A stretch of DNA of 64,000 nt from Neoalteromonas flava (GTDB lineage: Bacteria > Pseudomonadota > Gammaproteobacteria > Enterobacterales > Alteromonadaceae). This document shows, one piece after another, positions 1 through 10,162 of the stretch; within the stretch, counting starts at the first letter, position 1; every line of letters starts with the position of its first letter. The notes under the pieces were generated by a model that ran no database searches, was not told the DNA's origin, and saw only the letters and a program-made list of their open reading frames with translations. The position numbers and the translations under genes were made by a program. The stretch is from positions 62,001-126,000 of the forward strand of contig NZ_PEAX01000002.1 of NCBI RefSeq assembly GCF_002807685.1, read 5' to 3'.

Positions 1-105
1 CATTTTACTCTGCATAAGACTACTCGAAACTGACGCTACGCCGAGAATGGTCAGCGATAACAAGATCAGAAGTGCGAACACTAAAACCAAGCCTTGCTGT
101 TTCAT
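1..105 (-). CDS. PilX-like minor type IV pilin, N-terminus only (cut by window edge)
   Basis: Only the first 35 codons are inside the window; the gene runs off the left edge. The translation begins MKQQGLVLVFALLILLSLT, a short basic leader followed by a long hydrophobic helix, typical of PilX/PilX_N minor pilins that prime type IV pilus assembly in the inner membrane. The ATG at 103-105 overlaps the TGA of the pilW-like gene by four bases (ATGA), so the two are translationally coupled. Family assignment rests on this N-terminus and on the pilV-pilW-pilX order; the rest of the protein is not visible. Confidence 0.7.
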   Translation of the reverse strand, partial: MKQQGLVLVFALLILLSLTILGVASVSSSLMQSKM

Positions 106-959
106 ATTCCTACACTCCTGACAAAGTTTTTCATGTTACGTAAGGCAATAGTCACTTCAAACGGTTTATAAATATGCTCGTCACCGAGCGTAATTGGTGC
201 CTCGTCTAGCAATACAAAAGACGGAGATTTACCAAGCTGAACACGGCCATCGCCTTTTACCAAAACAGCTAAGCGTACAGCCACTACTTGGCCACCGTTT
301 GCAATGGCTGCAGCTAAATTGTCTGCCGAAATAAACTGCACAGGCCGTGCTGATGTATCGCCAGCTAAGTCAGCATCAGCAATCCCATACAGAGCCTGGA
401 AACTTTCTACATCATCTAAGAGGGTGAGCGCTGTATGCCCGTTATGCCCTACTGCATTTTTTAAGCCTCGCAAAAAGCGCCCATCAAATCCGCGACACTT
501 AAGTTCGTTGCCATCCAGAAAATATTCATTGACGACATGAAATTCGGCATTGTTATAACCTAGATTGTAGCCGCGACAATCGCGGTCGCTTTGCAGGCTG
601 ATAACCAAGGTGTCACTGTCGGTTGGTCCAGGTCCTTCCAACGCTCCTAAGGCTGGTCGGGAAACAAAATCGCCAGGTAATGGGATCGGATGGTTCTGCA
701 CAAAGGCCGCTTCGGTGACGATATCGACTGAGCGATCAAGCTGAGCTGATAGCGGGTCATAACGCCCCGCCATAATCACATCTGCACGAAATCGATTAAC
801 AATAAAGCGACCACTTTCTTGTGCAGAAGCGATGGCTCGATTGAGTCTGTCGGTCACCGAATTGCTAACCATAACTTGAATTATCGCACCCGAAATAATC
901 AATCCCAGCGTCAGTGCGATCATGACTTCGATTAACGTGAAACCCTGTTGACGCTTCAT
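102..959 (-). CDS. pilW: PilW-like minor type IV pilin (285 aa)
   Basis: Encodes a minor pilin with a class III prepilin leader: MKRQQG cleaved before FTLIEVMIALTLG, with the conserved Glu at position +5 and a hydrophobic assembly helix to about residue 30. The rest is the variable periplasmic globular domain, with two nearby cysteines (residues about 128 and 155) that may pair. Minor pilins of this kind are thought to form the tip or initiation complex of the pilus after PilD processing. The start codon overlaps the stop of pilV (ATGA) and the stop overlaps the start of the pilX-like gene, so the three form one operon. PilW is assigned by length, N-terminus and order. Confidence 0.8.
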   Translation of the reverse strand: MKRQQGFTLIEVMIALTLGLIISGAIIQVMVSNSVTDRLNRAIASAQESGRFIVNRFRADVIMAGRYDPLSAQLDRSVDIVTEAAFVQNHPIPLPGDFVSRPALGALEGPGPTDSDTLVISLQSDRDCRGYNLGYNNAEFHVVNEYFLDGNELKCRGFDGRFLRGLKNAVGHNGHTALTLLDDVESFQALYGIADADLAGDTSARPVQFISADNLAAAIANGGQVVAVRLAVLVKGDGRVQLGKSPSFVLLDEAPITLGDEHIYKPFEVTIALRNMKNFVRSVGI

Positions 960-1591
960 AAGACAACCTCAACGATGACACAGTCATGGTCGCTTGTTTT
1001 GTTGACCATGCAATCAGGATTTAGCTCACGATTGTTACCCTGCCAACTCTCAACCGGCCATGACAACATTACGCTGTGCCTTGAGCCGACACTGCACGCA
1101 TCAGTATCACCTAAATTGTTATCTAAACACGATAACTCGATCTCAATATGCGGATTGGAATTAACCGCAGCGCACGACATTTCATAAGCATCGAAGGCCG
1201 CTATTTGGGCTGCTGTACAACTGTTTTGGCGACAATCAGGAATAGCAGCAGGGAACGCTAAACAATGGCAATCATAGGGCCTTGCCGCAGTTGCACAACT
1301 TAAGTTGTTAAAATTATACAGTCCTGGATTAAAGTATTCGTTATGCACCACAAGACCATCACCTTGGTCCGAAGAGACGGCGCTGGCTCGTAAACGTTCA
1401 CTCATTTGTTGTGCAACTAGGACTGCTTGTGTTCGATTAAGCGCATCTGCATTGGCAAATGAACCAATAAACTGTAGTGAGGCAACACCGAGAAGACCGA
1501 CCGCAAGGATGAATAAAGTAATTAATACTTCAACCATACCCACCCCATACTGAGCAGCCAGTGAAGAAGTTTTATCCGGATAAGAAATCAT
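956..1591 (-). CDS. pilV: PilV-like minor pilin / pilus modification protein (211 aa)
   Basis: I place the start at the ATG ending at 1591 because AAGGA lies about nine bases upstream; the longer open frame to 1666 lacks a ribosome site and would add a second hydrophobic stretch. The leader is about 18 residues and ends YGVG, followed by MVEVLITLFILAVGLLGVASLQ-like sequence, the PilV signature with Glu+5 changed in context to MVEV. Several cysteines lie in the periplasmic part (CATAARPYDCHC, DCRQNSC). It is first in the visible pilV-pilW-pilX operon. A fimT/gspH gene, often found between ispH and pilV, is absent; only about 170 bp separate the two. Confidence 0.8.
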   Translation of the reverse strand: MISYPDKTSSLAAQYGVGMVEVLITLFILAVGLLGVASLQFIGSFANADALNRTQAVLVAQQMSERLRASAVSSDQGDGLVVHNEYFNPGLYNFNNLSCATAARPYDCHCLAFPAAIPDCRQNSCTAAQIAAFDAYEMSCAAVNSNPHIEIELSCLDNNLGDTDACSVGSRHSVMLSWPVESWQGNNRELNPDCMVNKTSDHDCVIVEVVL

Positions 1592-1764
1592 ACTATCATC
1601 CTTGAGTTCGTCTCGATAATTAAGACAGCAAACGAACACCAATACCAATACTGTCAAGGTCGACAATAGCGTATTAATGCTAACGATAGGTTATCTTGAG
1701 GGATTAAAAGGTATAATAATAGTTAACCTGTACCTAATCATTCCAACAGTACAGGTAACTGAGG

Positions 1765-2709
1765 CTAACCTACTTGCCTAATTCTAAGCTCCTTGGGGAC
1801 CGCAAACTCCACATTTTCTTCCCTCCCCTGGCGCTCAGTAGCCGATGTCGCTCCAAGCGCTTGCAAGCGTTCAATTACCGCTTGCACTAAAACCTCTGGT
1901 GCTGAGGCTCCCGCCGTTACACCGATGTTGGTTACGCCGGCTAACCATTCGGTTTGAATACAATCCGCACCGTCAATTAAGTATGCCGTTGAACCTATTT
2001 TCGCGGCCAATTCACGTAATCGATTGGAATTTGAACTATTTTGCGCGCCAACCACCAATACGACCTCACATTCCGCTGCAAGTTCACGAACCGCATCTTG
2101 TCGATTCTGCGTCGCGTAGCAAATATCATCTTTACGCGGTCCTTCAATGGCGGGAAAACGATCACGTAAGGCATCAATAACTTCAGCAGTATCATCCACA
2201 GACAACGTCGTTTGACTGCAATAGTATAAGTTGTTTTCGTCTTTTACCTGTAAACGCGCGACATCTTCAATTGACTCAACTAAGTAAATACCACCTTTGG
2301 GATTGTGGTATTGCCCCATTGTACCCTCAACCTCAGGATGCCCAGCATGGCCAATAAGAATGCATTCGGTGCCGCGCTTACTTGCCCGCGTAACTTCCAT
2401 GTGCACTTTGGTCACCAATGGGCAGGTCGCGTCGAATACTTTAAGTCCCCGTTCAGCAGCTTGCTGGCGGACTTTTTGTGAAACGCCGTGTGCACTAAAG
2501 ATAACAATACTGTCGTCTGGCACTTCCGCTACTTCGTCAACAAATACTGCACCACGGGCCTTTAACCCATCAACGACAAAACGATTATGCACAACCTCAT
2601 GGCGCACATAAATCGGCGGTTGAAACAACTCAAGCGCACGTTCAACAATAGTAATTGCGCGGTCAACACCGGCACAGAAGCCGCGTGGATTTGCCAGATG
2701 GATTTGCAT
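1765..2709 (-). CDS. ispH: 4-hydroxy-3-methylbut-2-enyl diphosphate reductase
   Basis: The last enzyme of the MEP isoprenoid pathway reduces HMBPP to IPP and DMAPP in the cytoplasm using a [4Fe-4S] cluster. With the start at the ATG ending at 2709 the protein has 314 residues and opens [14 protein letters not shown]; the cluster ligands fall at Cys12, Cys96 ([11 protein letters not shown]) and Cys197 (CYATQNRQ), the same numbers as in the E. coli enzyme. The longer frame to 2778 would overlap fkpB and is rejected. It follows fkpB after 16 bp at the end of the ribF-ileS-lspA-fkpB-ispH operon. ispG, the preceding pathway step, lies at 52121-53254. Confidence 0.97.
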   Translation of the reverse strand: MQIHLANPRGFCAGVDRAITIVERALELFQPPIYVRHEVVHNRFVVDGLKARGAVFVDEVAEVPDDSIVIFSAHGVSQKVRQQAAERGLKVFDATCPLVTKVHMEVTRASKRGTECILIGHAGHPEVEGTMGQYHNPKGGIYLVESIEDVARLQVKDENNLYYCSQTTLSVDDTAEVIDALRDRFPAIEGPRKDDICYATQNRQDAVRELAAECEVVLVVGAQNSSNSNRLRELAAKIGSTAYLIDGADCIQTEWLAGVTNIGVTAGASAPEVLVQAVIERLQALGATSATERQGREENVEFAVPKELRIRQVG

Positions 2710-2725
2710 AGTTACGTCCAAAAAT

Positions 2726-3187
2726 TTAGTGCATCGATTTTGCTTCGGGATTACGCACGGCCAATATTTCCACATCAAAGATTACAGTTTGCCCAGCCAA
2801 CGGGTGATTAAAATCAACCGTAACTGAATCACCGGCAACACTGCGGATAATGCCCGGCAACTCAGAACCATCGGGTTGTGCGAATCCAATAATCATACCT
2901 TCCTGAACCCCTTCTTCCAACTCGAATCTGCTGCGTTCGAGGTGGTAGATATTGTCTGGATTTGGCATCCCAAAGGCGTCATTCGCTGCCAACGTAAACG
3001 ACTTGCGCTCGCCTTCATGCATCCCTAATAAACAAGCTTCAAAGTTGGGCGTTAAACTACCGTCGCCCATCACCAGCTTTGCCGGTTTATTATTCACTCG
3101 GGTACTGTCTGCCGCCGAACCATCTTCTAACTTTAAGTCAAAGTGCATTAACACTTCGCTTTTTTCATGAATGATATTGTTACTCAT
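2726..3187 (-). CDS. fkpB: FKBP-type peptidyl-prolyl isomerase, SlpA/FkpB type
   Basis: A 153-residue cytoplasmic FKBP with an inserted flap domain, as in SlyD/FkpB proteins: an FKBP half at residues about 8-70 and a hydrophobic insertion ([27 protein letters not shown]) at about 85-130. DFNHPLAG is the family signature. It catalyses proline cis/trans isomerisation and may act as a chaperone. Its ATG overlaps the TGA of lspA (ATGA), so it is coupled to lspA in the same operon as ileS and ispH, the standard gammaproteobacterial order. It lacks the metal-binding His/Cys-rich tail of SlyD. Confidence 0.93.
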   Translation of the reverse strand: MSNNIIHEKSEVLMHFDLKLEDGSAADSTRVNNKPAKLVMGDGSLTPNFEACLLGMHEGERKSFTLAANDAFGMPNPDNIYHLERSRFELEEGVQEGMIIGFAQPDGSELPGIIRSVAGDSVTVDFNHPLAGQTVIFDVEILAVRNPEAKSMH

Positions 3188-3690
3188 TTTGCGTTTTCTG
3201 ATTCCTGATTGTCTTTGCTCAACAACATGTCAAGTATCAACAGCGCAGCACCAATAAATATTGCACTATCGGCAATATTGAAAGCTGGCCAATGCCACTG
3301 CTGATAATAAAAATCTAGAAAATCTATTACGTAACCGTGCATCAATCGATCATATACGTTACCCAGTGCCCCCCCAAGAATAAAGGTAAAAGCGACAGGT
3401 AGCCTTACCTGGTGCTTGGGAACTTGACGCAACCAATACAATAATAATGCACTCACACCTATGGCAATTGCAGTAAAGAACCAACGCTGCCAGCCTCCGG
3501 CATCATGCAAAAAGCTGAATGCAGCGCCATAGTTGTGCACGTAGGTCAGATTAAAAAATGGCATGACTTCGATTGACTGATACAGACGCATGTCTTGCAC
3601 AACTGCCAATTTTGTCCATTGGTCAAGGATGAAGACCAAAACACTGAGCCATAAAAACCTTAATCCACTGTTTCTCAATGCGTTAAGCAT
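3184..3690 (-). CDS. lspA: Lipoprotein signal peptidase (signal peptidase II)
   Basis: An inner-membrane aspartyl protease that cleaves lipoprotein signal peptides at the lipobox cysteine. About four membrane segments are visible, with the conserved DQWTK motif after the first. The two catalytic aspartates are in [10 protein letters not shown] and [10 protein letters not shown] choose the ATG ending at 3690 (168 aa) rather than the upstream frame start at 3711, because it has GTGAGG upstream and a typical N-terminus. It overlaps the last eight bases of ileS, so it is co-transcribed with it. Substrates in this window would include the BamB, PilF and M28 peptidase lipoproteins. Confidence 0.96.
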   Translation of the reverse strand: MLNALRNSGLRFLWLSVLVFILDQWTKLAVVQDMRLYQSIEVMPFFNLTYVHNYGAAFSFLHDAGGWQRWFFTAIAIGVSALLLYWLRQVPKHQVRLPVAFTFILGGALGNVYDRLMHGYVIDFLDFYYQQWHWPAFNIADSAIFIGAALLILDMLLSKDNQESENAK

Positions 3691-6493
3691 AATGACGCGC
3701 CTCACCGGCACCCGCTACATTGGTCACACAACGCCCGCACAATTCAGGGTGTTCACTGTGCGTGCCAACATCATCGGTATAATGCCAGCAGCGCACGCAT
3801 TTACTATCTTGCGTTTTGCTCACTTGGACTTGAAGCCCTTCAACGTCGGTTGCACTGGCATCATCATTGGTTCCAACCACAACGTTAACTTTCGAGCAAA
3901 TCAGCACAAAACGCAGCTCATCTTCTAATTTAGCCAATACTTCTGCTAATGACTCACTCGCATATAAAGTCACATTTGCTTCCAAAGAACCGCCTAAACC
4001 GCCATCCTTTCGAGCATTCTCCAAACAACGGTTTACCGCAGTCTTTACCTTCATTACAGTTTGCCAGAAGCTATTATCGAGCACAGGGTTGACGCTTTCG
4101 AATCCAGTATAGAAGGTGTCAGTGAAAACGAACTCGCTGCGCTCGCCCGGTAACGCTTCCCAGACTTCTTGCGCAGTGAAACTCATCACCGGCGCCATCC
4201 AACGCACTAATGCCTCGGCAATATGGTATAGGGCCGTTTGACAAGAACGGCGGGCATGGCCATCCGCTTTGGCGGTGTACTGACGGTCTTTGATGATATC
4301 TAAGTAGAAACTACCCATTTCAATCGAGCAGAATTGCATCAATGCCTGGGTTACCTCCAACAGATCATAGCGGCTATAGGCTTCTTCGATTTGCGCCTGT
4401 ACCTCTTGTGCTCGCTGCACCGCCCATTGATCCAGTGCCACCATATCGGCGCTGGCGACTTTATGTTGCGCAGGATCGAAGCCATTCAAATTGGCCAATA
4501 AGAATCGCGCTGTATTGCGAATTCTTCGATAGGCATCTGCCGAACGCTTCAAAATCTCATCCGATACGGCAATCTCACTACGGTAATCCGTAGAAGCTAC
4601 CCACAAGCGTAAAATGTCAGCCCCCAGCTTGTTAGTAACATCTTGCGGCGACACTACATTACCCAGAGACTTGGACATTTTCTTGCCGTCAGCATCAACC
4701 GTGAAGCCATGGGTTAGCACTTGCTTATAAGGTGCATGACCGTGCATGGCGACCGACGTCATTAACGATGACATAAACCAACCACGATGTTGGTCAGAAC
4801 CTTCTAGGTAAAGGTCGGGAGCAGCTGGCAAATCATCACGACAATCAACCACAAAATAGTGAGTTACGCCAGAATCAAACCATACATCTAGCGTATCTGT
4901 TACTTTCTCGTAATCTGCGCTGTCGGAACCAATCAACTCTTCATCGCTGAGATCCCACCAAGCCTGAATACCTTTTTGTTCCACCGCTTGCGCAACGCGC
5001 TCCATAATTGTGGTTGATTGCGGGTGAATGTCACCGCTCACTTTATGTATGAACAGCGGAATTGGCACGCCCCATGTACGTTGCCGTGAAATACACCAAT
5101 CCGGGCGCCCTTCAACCATGCTTTCGATGCGGCTTTCACCCCATGCAGGGATCCATTGCGTCTTGTGAATTTCATCGATAGACGTCGAGCGCAGATTATT
5201 TTTGTCCATGCTAATAAACCACTGTGGAGTGGCACGAAAAATAATCGGCGTCTTGTGGCGCCAGCAATGAGGGTAACTGTGCTCATACTTAACATGCAGA
5301 ACAAGGTTTCCAGTGTCTGCCAATGCAGCAATGATTGCATCATTAGCCTTAAATACATGCTGTCCTTCAAAGTGTGCTGTACCCGCTACGTATACACCAT
5401 TACTGGCCACGGGATTGTAGACTTCGATGCCATAGCGCTTACCAACATTGAAGTCGTCTACACCATGGGCTGGCGCAGTGTGTACGCAACCAGTACCAGA
5501 TTCTGTGGTTACGTGCTCGCCAAGAATAACTGGAACTTGAATTGGATCTAACGGGTGCTGAAGCATGAGTTTTTCAAGCGCCTGTCCGGGTACAGCCGCT
5601 AACTGCACTAAATCGCTAGCCGAATAGCGCGTTACACAACTAGACACCAAATCTTCAGCCAGAATTAAGGTTCTCGCTTGCCCCTCAATGGTCATCTGCA
5701 CTAATGCATATTGCAGTTCCGGGTGTAATGACACCGCGCGGTTTGCCGGGATGGTCCAAGGAGTGGTTGTCCATATCACCATTGCTGCATTTTGCAACAG
5801 ACCAACATCTACGTTGAACGCACTCGCGAAACCAGCTGGGTCAGCAACGGAAAATGCAACATCAATCGCTGGCGACACCTTGTCTTTATATTCAACTTCA
5901 GCCTCCGCTAACGCTGAACCACAATCCGTGCACCAATGAACAGGCTTAAACCCTTTCTCCACATGACCATTATCAACAATTTTGCTAAGTGCCCGAATAA
6001 TGTTCGCTTCAGACTTATAATCCATGGTTTTGTAGGGGTTTTGCCAATCGCCAAAAACGCCAAGACGGACAAAGTCTGCAAGCTGACCATCGATTTGCTT
6101 TTGTGCATATTCACGACACTTTTGCCTAAACTCTGCAGTCGATACTTTGTGCCCAGGCTTGCCCACCTTTTTTTCTACCATCAATTCAATCGGTAGGCCA
6201 TGACAGTCCCAGCCGGGCACATACGGAGCGTCAAAATCAGCTAAGGTTTTTGACTTAACGATAATATCTTTAAGGATTTTGTTAACCGCATGCCCAATGT
6301 GAATATTGCCATTCGCGTACGGAGGGCCATCATGCAATATAAACGGTTGCTTACCTGCTTTGGCTTCACGGATCTTGTTGTAAAGATCTTGCTGCTGCCA
6401 TTGTTTGAGCATTTGCGGCTCGCGTTGAGCAAGATTTCCGCGCATGGGAAAGGCAGTATCAGGTAAGTTCAAGGTGGCTTTATAGTCACTCAT
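3683..6493 (-). CDS. ileS: Isoleucyl-tRNA synthetase
   Basis: A class I aminoacyl-tRNA synthetase of 936 residues, the usual bacterial length. The nucleotide-binding HIGH motif is at residues 65-68 ([11 protein letters not shown]) and the KMSKS loop ([10 protein letters not shown]) near residue 605. Between them lies the CP1 editing domain that hydrolyses Val-tRNA(Ile), including [12 protein letters not shown]. The C-terminus carries a zinc-binding domain with CVRCWHY and CGRC pairs. It is the second gene of the ribF-ileS-lspA-fkpB-ispH operon, 23 bp after ribF. No T-box or other leader element is visible, as expected outside Gram-positives. Confidence 0.98.
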   Translation of the reverse strand: MSDYKATLNLPDTAFPMRGNLAQREPQMLKQWQQQDLYNKIREAKAGKQPFILHDGPPYANGNIHIGHAVNKILKDIIVKSKTLADFDAPYVPGWDCHGLPIELMVEKKVGKPGHKVSTAEFRQKCREYAQKQIDGQLADFVRLGVFGDWQNPYKTMDYKSEANIIRALSKIVDNGHVEKGFKPVHWCTDCGSALAEAEVEYKDKVSPAIDVAFSVADPAGFASAFNVDVGLLQNAAMVIWTTTPWTIPANRAVSLHPELQYALVQMTIEGQARTLILAEDLVSSCVTRYSASDLVQLAAVPGQALEKLMLQHPLDPIQVPVILGEHVTTESGTGCVHTAPAHGVDDFNVGKRYGIEVYNPVASNGVYVAGTAHFEGQHVFKANDAIIAALADTGNLVLHVKYEHSYPHCWRHKTPIIFRATPQWFISMDKNNLRSTSIDEIHKTQWIPAWGESRIESMVEGRPDWCISRQRTWGVPIPLFIHKVSGDIHPQSTTIMERVAQAVEQKGIQAWWDLSDEELIGSDSADYEKVTDTLDVWFDSGVTHYFVVDCRDDLPAAPDLYLEGSDQHRGWFMSSLMTSVAMHGHAPYKQVLTHGFTVDADGKKMSKSLGNVVSPQDVTNKLGADILRLWVASTDYRSEIAVSDEILKRSADAYRRIRNTARFLLANLNGFDPAQHKVASADMVALDQWAVQRAQEVQAQIEEAYSRYDLLEVTQALMQFCSIEMGSFYLDIIKDRQYTAKADGHARRSCQTALYHIAEALVRWMAPVMSFTAQEVWEALPGERSEFVFTDTFYTGFESVNPVLDNSFWQTVMKVKTAVNRCLENARKDGGLGGSLEANVTLYASESLAEVLAKLEDELRFVLICSKVNVVVGTNDDASATDVEGLQVQVSKTQDSKCVRCWHYTDDVGTHSEHPELCGRCVTNVAGAGEARHYA

Positions 6494-6516
6494 GCGGTTG
6501 TCATTCCAGTCGTAAG

Positions 6517-7446
6517 TTAAATAGTCGATGCAATCACGCGTTTAGCGTGCTCAGCATCTTCAATAATTTGTTCTTTTAAATCTTCAAATGAGTCAAACTT
6601 TTGCTCATCACGCAATTTCGCCAAGGGTATTACTTCTATGCGCTGCCCATACAACTCTTCGTTAAATTGAAAAACATGGACTTCCAATTGCGCTCGTGTG
6701 CCGTTTACCGTCGGTCGATGACCGATATTAGCAACCCCAGCATAAACACGCTCCCCTAAAGTCACCTGCACAGCAAATACACCGGATATGGGAGCTTTTA
6801 AACGTTTTAACAACACGTTTGCGGTGGGGAAACCAATAGTGCGCCCACGTTTTTCACCATGCACAACTTTACCCGCAATGCTAAATGGGCGACCAAGCAT
6901 CGCCGCAGCCGTGGTAAAATCTCCCCGCTCCAATGCTTCTCTGACTGCCGTGGAACTCACCCGGCAGTCTGCCATCAATAAACTCTGCGTATTAACGACA
7001 GAAAAACCGTTGGCGATTCCCGCTCTCTCCAACATTGCAAAATCACCTGCGCGCCCCTTCCCGAAACGAAAATCGTCACCGATGACCAAGAACTCCACCC
7101 CTAATTTGGCAACCAATAATTGTTGCGTAAAGGTTTCTGGAGATTGACTGGCAAAGGCAGAGTTAAATTTCACGCAAATTAGCCGGTCAATGCCAAGATC
7201 GCGCAACGCGAGATACTTATCCCGCAGAGTACTCAATCGAGCGGGCGCTGCATCGGGCATAAACACTTCTTCTGGTTGGGGTTCAAATACCATTACCGAC
7301 GCAGGCAAGTTGCGCTTTCGAGCTTGTGCAATTAATTGCGTCAACACCGCTTTATGACCAAGATGCACGCCGTCAAATTTGCCAATGGTTAATACACACC
7401 CTTTGTGCCGTTCGCGCAAGTTGTGTAAACCGTGCACTAATTCCAC
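6517..7446 (-). CDS. ribF: Bifunctional riboflavin kinase / FAD synthetase
   Basis: Makes FMN from riboflavin and then FAD, both with ATP. The N-terminal FMN adenylyltransferase domain (residues about 15-185) shows [11 protein letters not shown], a HIGH-like nucleotidyl-transferase motif, and [15 protein letters not shown]. The C-terminal riboflavin kinase domain (about 185-309) shows [11 protein letters not shown] and the later conserved Glu region LEVHVF. 309 residues is normal. It is first in the operon with ileS; a good promoter lies about 55 bp upstream. No FMN riboswitch is visible in the 200-bp leader region. Confidence 0.97.
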   Translation of the reverse strand: MELVHGLHNLRERHKGCVLTIGKFDGVHLGHKAVLTQLIAQARKRNLPASVMVFEPQPEEVFMPDAAPARLSTLRDKYLALRDLGIDRLICVKFNSAFASQSPETFTQQLLVAKLGVEFLVIGDDFRFGKGRAGDFAMLERAGIANGFSVVNTQSLLMADCRVSSTAVREALERGDFTTAAAMLGRPFSIAGKVVHGEKRGRTIGFPTANVLLKRLKAPISGVFAVQVTLGERVYAGVANIGHRPTVNGTRAQLEVHVFQFNEELYGQRIEVIPLAKLRDEQKFDSFEDLKEQIIEDAEHAKRVIASTI

Positions 7447-7498
7447 GTAACACCCTCTGTAACTGCTAATTTAAGCGGAAGTTGAAACAAAGCTCGCG

Positions 7499-7527
7499 AT
7501 TATAAACGACCTTGAATTGAATACCAA
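7499..7527 (-). promoter_or_regulatory. Sigma-70-like promoter for ribF-ileS-lspA-fkpB-ispH
   Basis: Read on the minus strand: -35 TTGGTA, a 17-bp spacer and a consensus -10 TATAAT, followed by a GC-rich discriminator. It ends about 52 bp before the ribF start. It is the best promoter-like sequence in the 215-bp gap between ribF and murJ (7447-7661), where no gene or clear terminator is visible. Confidence 0.6.
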
Positions 7528-7661
7528 TTGTTGCTCAATTTTTATTTGACCTAGACCTTAGCAATTAAAGCTATGCATTGATTTTGGCGGAGCGGCGAGT
7601 CCATACTGAGCAAACAAGCTGTGATTCGTTCTGGCGGGTAGAATGCCGGCAGCAAAAAACA

Positions 7662-9215
7662 TTAAGCATTGTTGCGTAACTGTGTTGGTCGAATGCCAAA
7701 CAGTAATGCACTAAAAGCAAACACCGCAAACGCAGATAAGATCAAAATTGCCAGTTCCATCACCCTTTCCAGTTCAGCGAGATCTGCCCAAACCGGCTTA
7801 GGATACCAAACGACAAACCCTGCCATAACGGCCACTGCTGCGACAACGCGCAACACAAACCAAAGCGTTTGCTGAGAAACTTTAAACACGCCCTGCTGAG
7901 CGAGCGCCCAATACAATAAGCCGGCATTTAATGTCGCCGACAAACTCGTTGCAATTGCCAAACCGATATAGCCGAAGGGTATGGCTAAAAGGATATTGAA
8001 GACCATGTTCGCGACCATGCTCCATATCCCAAATTTAACCGGGGTCTTAGTGTCGTGACGAGAGAAAAACCCTGGGGCCAATACCTTCACCACCATAAAA
8101 CTCAGTAAGCCTACCGAGTACGCCTGCAAGCTCAACGAAGCCATATATGCCGTTTCAGCGGTAAAAGCACCACGCTCAAAAATAACCGTCAGGATCGGTT
8201 CAGCCAGCACGAACAAGCCGGTTGCTGCAGGTATCCCCAGCAAACATACCATCCTAAATGCCCAGTCCATGTTATTGGCAAACTGGCGACTATTCTTACT
8301 TACATGGTCACGGGACAAGGCGGGCAAGATAACCGTTGCAATTGCAATCCCAAATAACCCGAGTGGAAATTCCAATAGGCGGTCTGAGTAATACAACCAG
8401 CTGATCGAACCAGTAACCAAAAAGCTAGCGATCAAGGTGTCAAATAAGAGGTTAATCTGACTAACGCTCACACCGAAAAGGGCTGGGATCATTAGCCGCC
8501 TTACTTTAACGACTCCAGGATCATTCCACCCCCATCGTGGTTTGACCAAAAATCCAGCGCGATAAAGAAAGGGCAATTGAAACAATAACTGCACGATGCC
8601 ACCGATAAACACGCCCCAAGCAAGTGCAAACGCGGGCTGCTCCAGATGCGGCGATAAGTACCAAGCGCAGGCGATAATACTAATATTGAGCAGAACAGGG
8701 GTAAACGCTGCGACAGCAAAACGATTCAATGTGTTAAGCACGGCGCCCGAGACCCCGACTAGGGAAATAAACGCAATGTAAGGAAAGGTGATTTTAAGCA
8801 TTAGAGAAGCCAACTCAAATTTAGCTCCATCCGGTTGCTCATTGACATAATCAATGAACCAGCCCGTACCAAACACTGCTGCAAGTACCGGTGAACCGAT
8901 AACCCCGATGACGGCAATAACAAACACAATCGCACCTAGGGTGCCAGAAACTTGGGCTACAAATTCACGTTGCCGAGCAACGGTTTCATTATGATTGACC
9001 TCGGTCAAGACCGGTACAAAGGCCTGAGAAAAAGCCCCTTCGGCAAATAAACGCCGTAAGAAGTTGGGGATTTTATTGGCAAAAAAGAATACGTCTGCCG
9101 CAGCGCCATCCCCCATCAACAGGGCAACAACAGCGTCACGAATAAGCCCTAGAACTCGAGAGATGAGAGTCATGGTACTGACGATAAGGCCTGATTTGAG
9201 TAATTTAGATGCCAA
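7662..9215 (-). CDS. murJ: Lipid II flippase MurJ (MviN)
   Basis: A 517-residue polytopic inner-membrane protein of the MOP exporter superfamily that moves lipid II across the membrane for peptidoglycan synthesis. About 14 hydrophobic segments can be followed along the sequence. The N-terminus (LLKSGLIVSTMTLISRVLGLIRDAVVA) and the motif RRLFAEGAFSQAFVPVL are diagnostic of MurJ. It lies upstream of ribF on the same strand with a 215-bp gap and its own likely transcription unit. The rpsT-murJ-ribF-ileS neighbourhood is common in gammaproteobacteria. Confidence 0.97.
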   Translation of the reverse strand: MASKLLKSGLIVSTMTLISRVLGLIRDAVVALLMGDGAAADVFFFANKIPNFLRRLFAEGAFSQAFVPVLTEVNHNETVARQREFVAQVSGTLGAIVFVIAVIGVIGSPVLAAVFGTGWFIDYVNEQPDGAKFELASLMLKITFPYIAFISLVGVSGAVLNTLNRFAVAAFTPVLLNISIIACAWYLSPHLEQPAFALAWGVFIGGIVQLLFQLPFLYRAGFLVKPRWGWNDPGVVKVRRLMIPALFGVSVSQINLLFDTLIASFLVTGSISWLYYSDRLLEFPLGLFGIAIATVILPALSRDHVSKNSRQFANNMDWAFRMVCLLGIPAATGLFVLAEPILTVIFERGAFTAETAYMASLSLQAYSVGLLSFMVVKVLAPGFFSRHDTKTPVKFGIWSMVANMVFNILLAIPFGYIGLAIATSLSATLNAGLLYWALAQQGVFKVSQQTLWFVLRVVAAVAVMAGFVVWYPKPVWADLAELERVMELAILILSAFAVFAFSALLFGIRPTQLRNNA

Positions 9216-9257
9216 GAAAAGCGCCTTGAGTATGCGCGCACAGTCAGCGCGCAGTTA

Positions 9258-9680
9258 TTATTCTAATAGTTTGATTGCGAGTTTAACAAAATCCGACGAG
9301 GTTAAAATCCCAATCACTCGAAATTCATCGTCAACAACAGGTAAACAGCCATGTTTGTTGTGCAAGAAAAACATGGCGACTTCACGTACATCATCGTTGC
9401 CATGAACAGTATCAAAATCGGTAAGTGCGACTTCCATAATGTTGGTACTCGCCTCACGCTCAGCCAGTGCTGCACCTCCATAGGTTGCCAAGAGACTAAA
9501 CACTTTCGCTATTAGTGCTTTTTACGTAACGATCCCCAGCAACTTATCGGTTTCGGGGTCCACTACAGGTAAATGCCGAATCCCCTTATCCCGGGTTACG
9601 CTGTGCGCGTGATGTAATGAAGTATCTGGCGATAGTGAGAAAACCGGTGAAGTCATAACATCTGAAACACAGATTGCCAT
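9258..9680 (-). pseudogene. Two-CBS-domain protein interrupted by an in-frame TAA
   Basis: Read from the ATG ending at 9680, behind a strong GGGAGG ribosome site, the frame encodes MAICVSDVMTSPVF... with a full first CBS domain (IRHLPVVDPETDKLLGIVT), then TAA at 9522-9524 as codon 53. The same frame continues without further stops through KALIAKVFSLLATYGG and a second CBS domain (GCLPVVDDEFRVIGILTSSDF) to 9258. The undisturbed product would be 140 residues. A single change of CAA to TAA explains the break. CBS pairs bind adenine nucleotides and act as energy sensors. The downstream part could start at the ATG ending at 9503 but has no good ribosome site. A sequencing error or a real nonsense mutation are both possible. 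Confidence 0.8.
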
Positions 9681-9761
9681 ATTGCCTCCCAAGCTGAATC
9701 TTGCAAACGGTTTGAAAATGAGAACTACAAGGAGATTAACGCAACTTCTATCATCCTGTCA

Positions 9762-9775
9762 TTGATGTAGCGCAA
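9762..9775 (-). promoter_or_regulatory. Possible FNR/ANR-type site upstream of the CBS gene
   Basis: The minus strand reads TTGCGCTACATCAA, an imperfect match to the FNR/ANR consensus TTGAT-N4-ATCAA: one half-site (ATCAA) is perfect and the other keeps TTG. Its centre is about 88 bp upstream of the CBS gene ATG. A weak -10 (GTTAAT, 9735-9740) lies at a distance compatible with a class II activator site. It is a pattern match only. Confidence 0.3.
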
Positions 9776-9810
9776 GTTAATAGGCCATATGTCAGAAAAC
9801 GCAAAAAGAG

Positions 9811-9839
9811 TTGACTTTAGGTGGCGTTATAGGCACAAT
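9811..9839 (+). promoter_or_regulatory. Promoter of rpsT
   Basis: -35 TTGACT, a 17-bp spacer and -10 CACAAT, followed by a GC-rich discriminator (CCGCACCC), as expected for a ribosomal-protein gene under growth-rate control. It ends 39 bp before the TTG start of rpsT. The region 9681-9810 otherwise holds only the leader of the divergent CBS gene. Confidence 0.6.
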
Positions 9840-9878
9840 CCGCACCCTTAATTTTTACCTCTTTTTGGGAGTTACACC

Positions 9879-10142
9879 TTGGCTAACATTAAGTCTGCTA
9901 AGAAACGTGCCATTCAGGCCGAAAAGCGTCGCCAGCACAACGCCAGTCGTCGCTCCATGACTCGTACCAGCTTGAAGAAAGTTGTTGCGGCTATTGAAGC
10001 TGGCGATAAAGCCGCTGCTCAAACTGCGTTCGTTGCGGCACAGCCGATCTTAGACCGCATGGCAGCACGTGGTTTGATCCATAAGAATAAAGCAGCGCGT
10101 CACAAAAGCCGCCTTGCTGCACAAATTAAAGCGCTTGCTTAA
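9879..10142 (+). CDS. rpsT: 30S ribosomal protein S20
   Basis: An 87-residue, very basic protein starting [18 protein letters not shown], the S20 signature; it binds 16S rRNA early in 30S assembly. The start codon is TTG, preceded by GGGAG with a seven-base spacer. E. coli rpsT also uses UUG, and there the weak start is part of translational feedback by S20, so the same control may exist here. The gene is monocistronic, with its own promoter and a strong terminator at 10163-10189. Confidence 0.97.
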   Translation: MANIKSAKKRAIQAEKRRQHNASRRSMTRTSLKKVVAAIEAGDKAAAQTAFVAAQPILDRMAARGLIHKNKAARHKSRLAAQIKALA

Positions 10143-10162
10143 TAGCAACCTTATTTTGTTAC

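Noticed and set aside
1595-1666. Extended start for pilV with a Val/Leu-rich segment
   Set aside because: It lacks a ribosome site, while the ATG ending at 1591 has AAGGA and gives a normal prepilin leader.
7447-7661. FMN riboswitch upstream of ribF
   Set aside because: None of the conserved RFN-element helices or sequences are seen; the leader is short and promoter-like.
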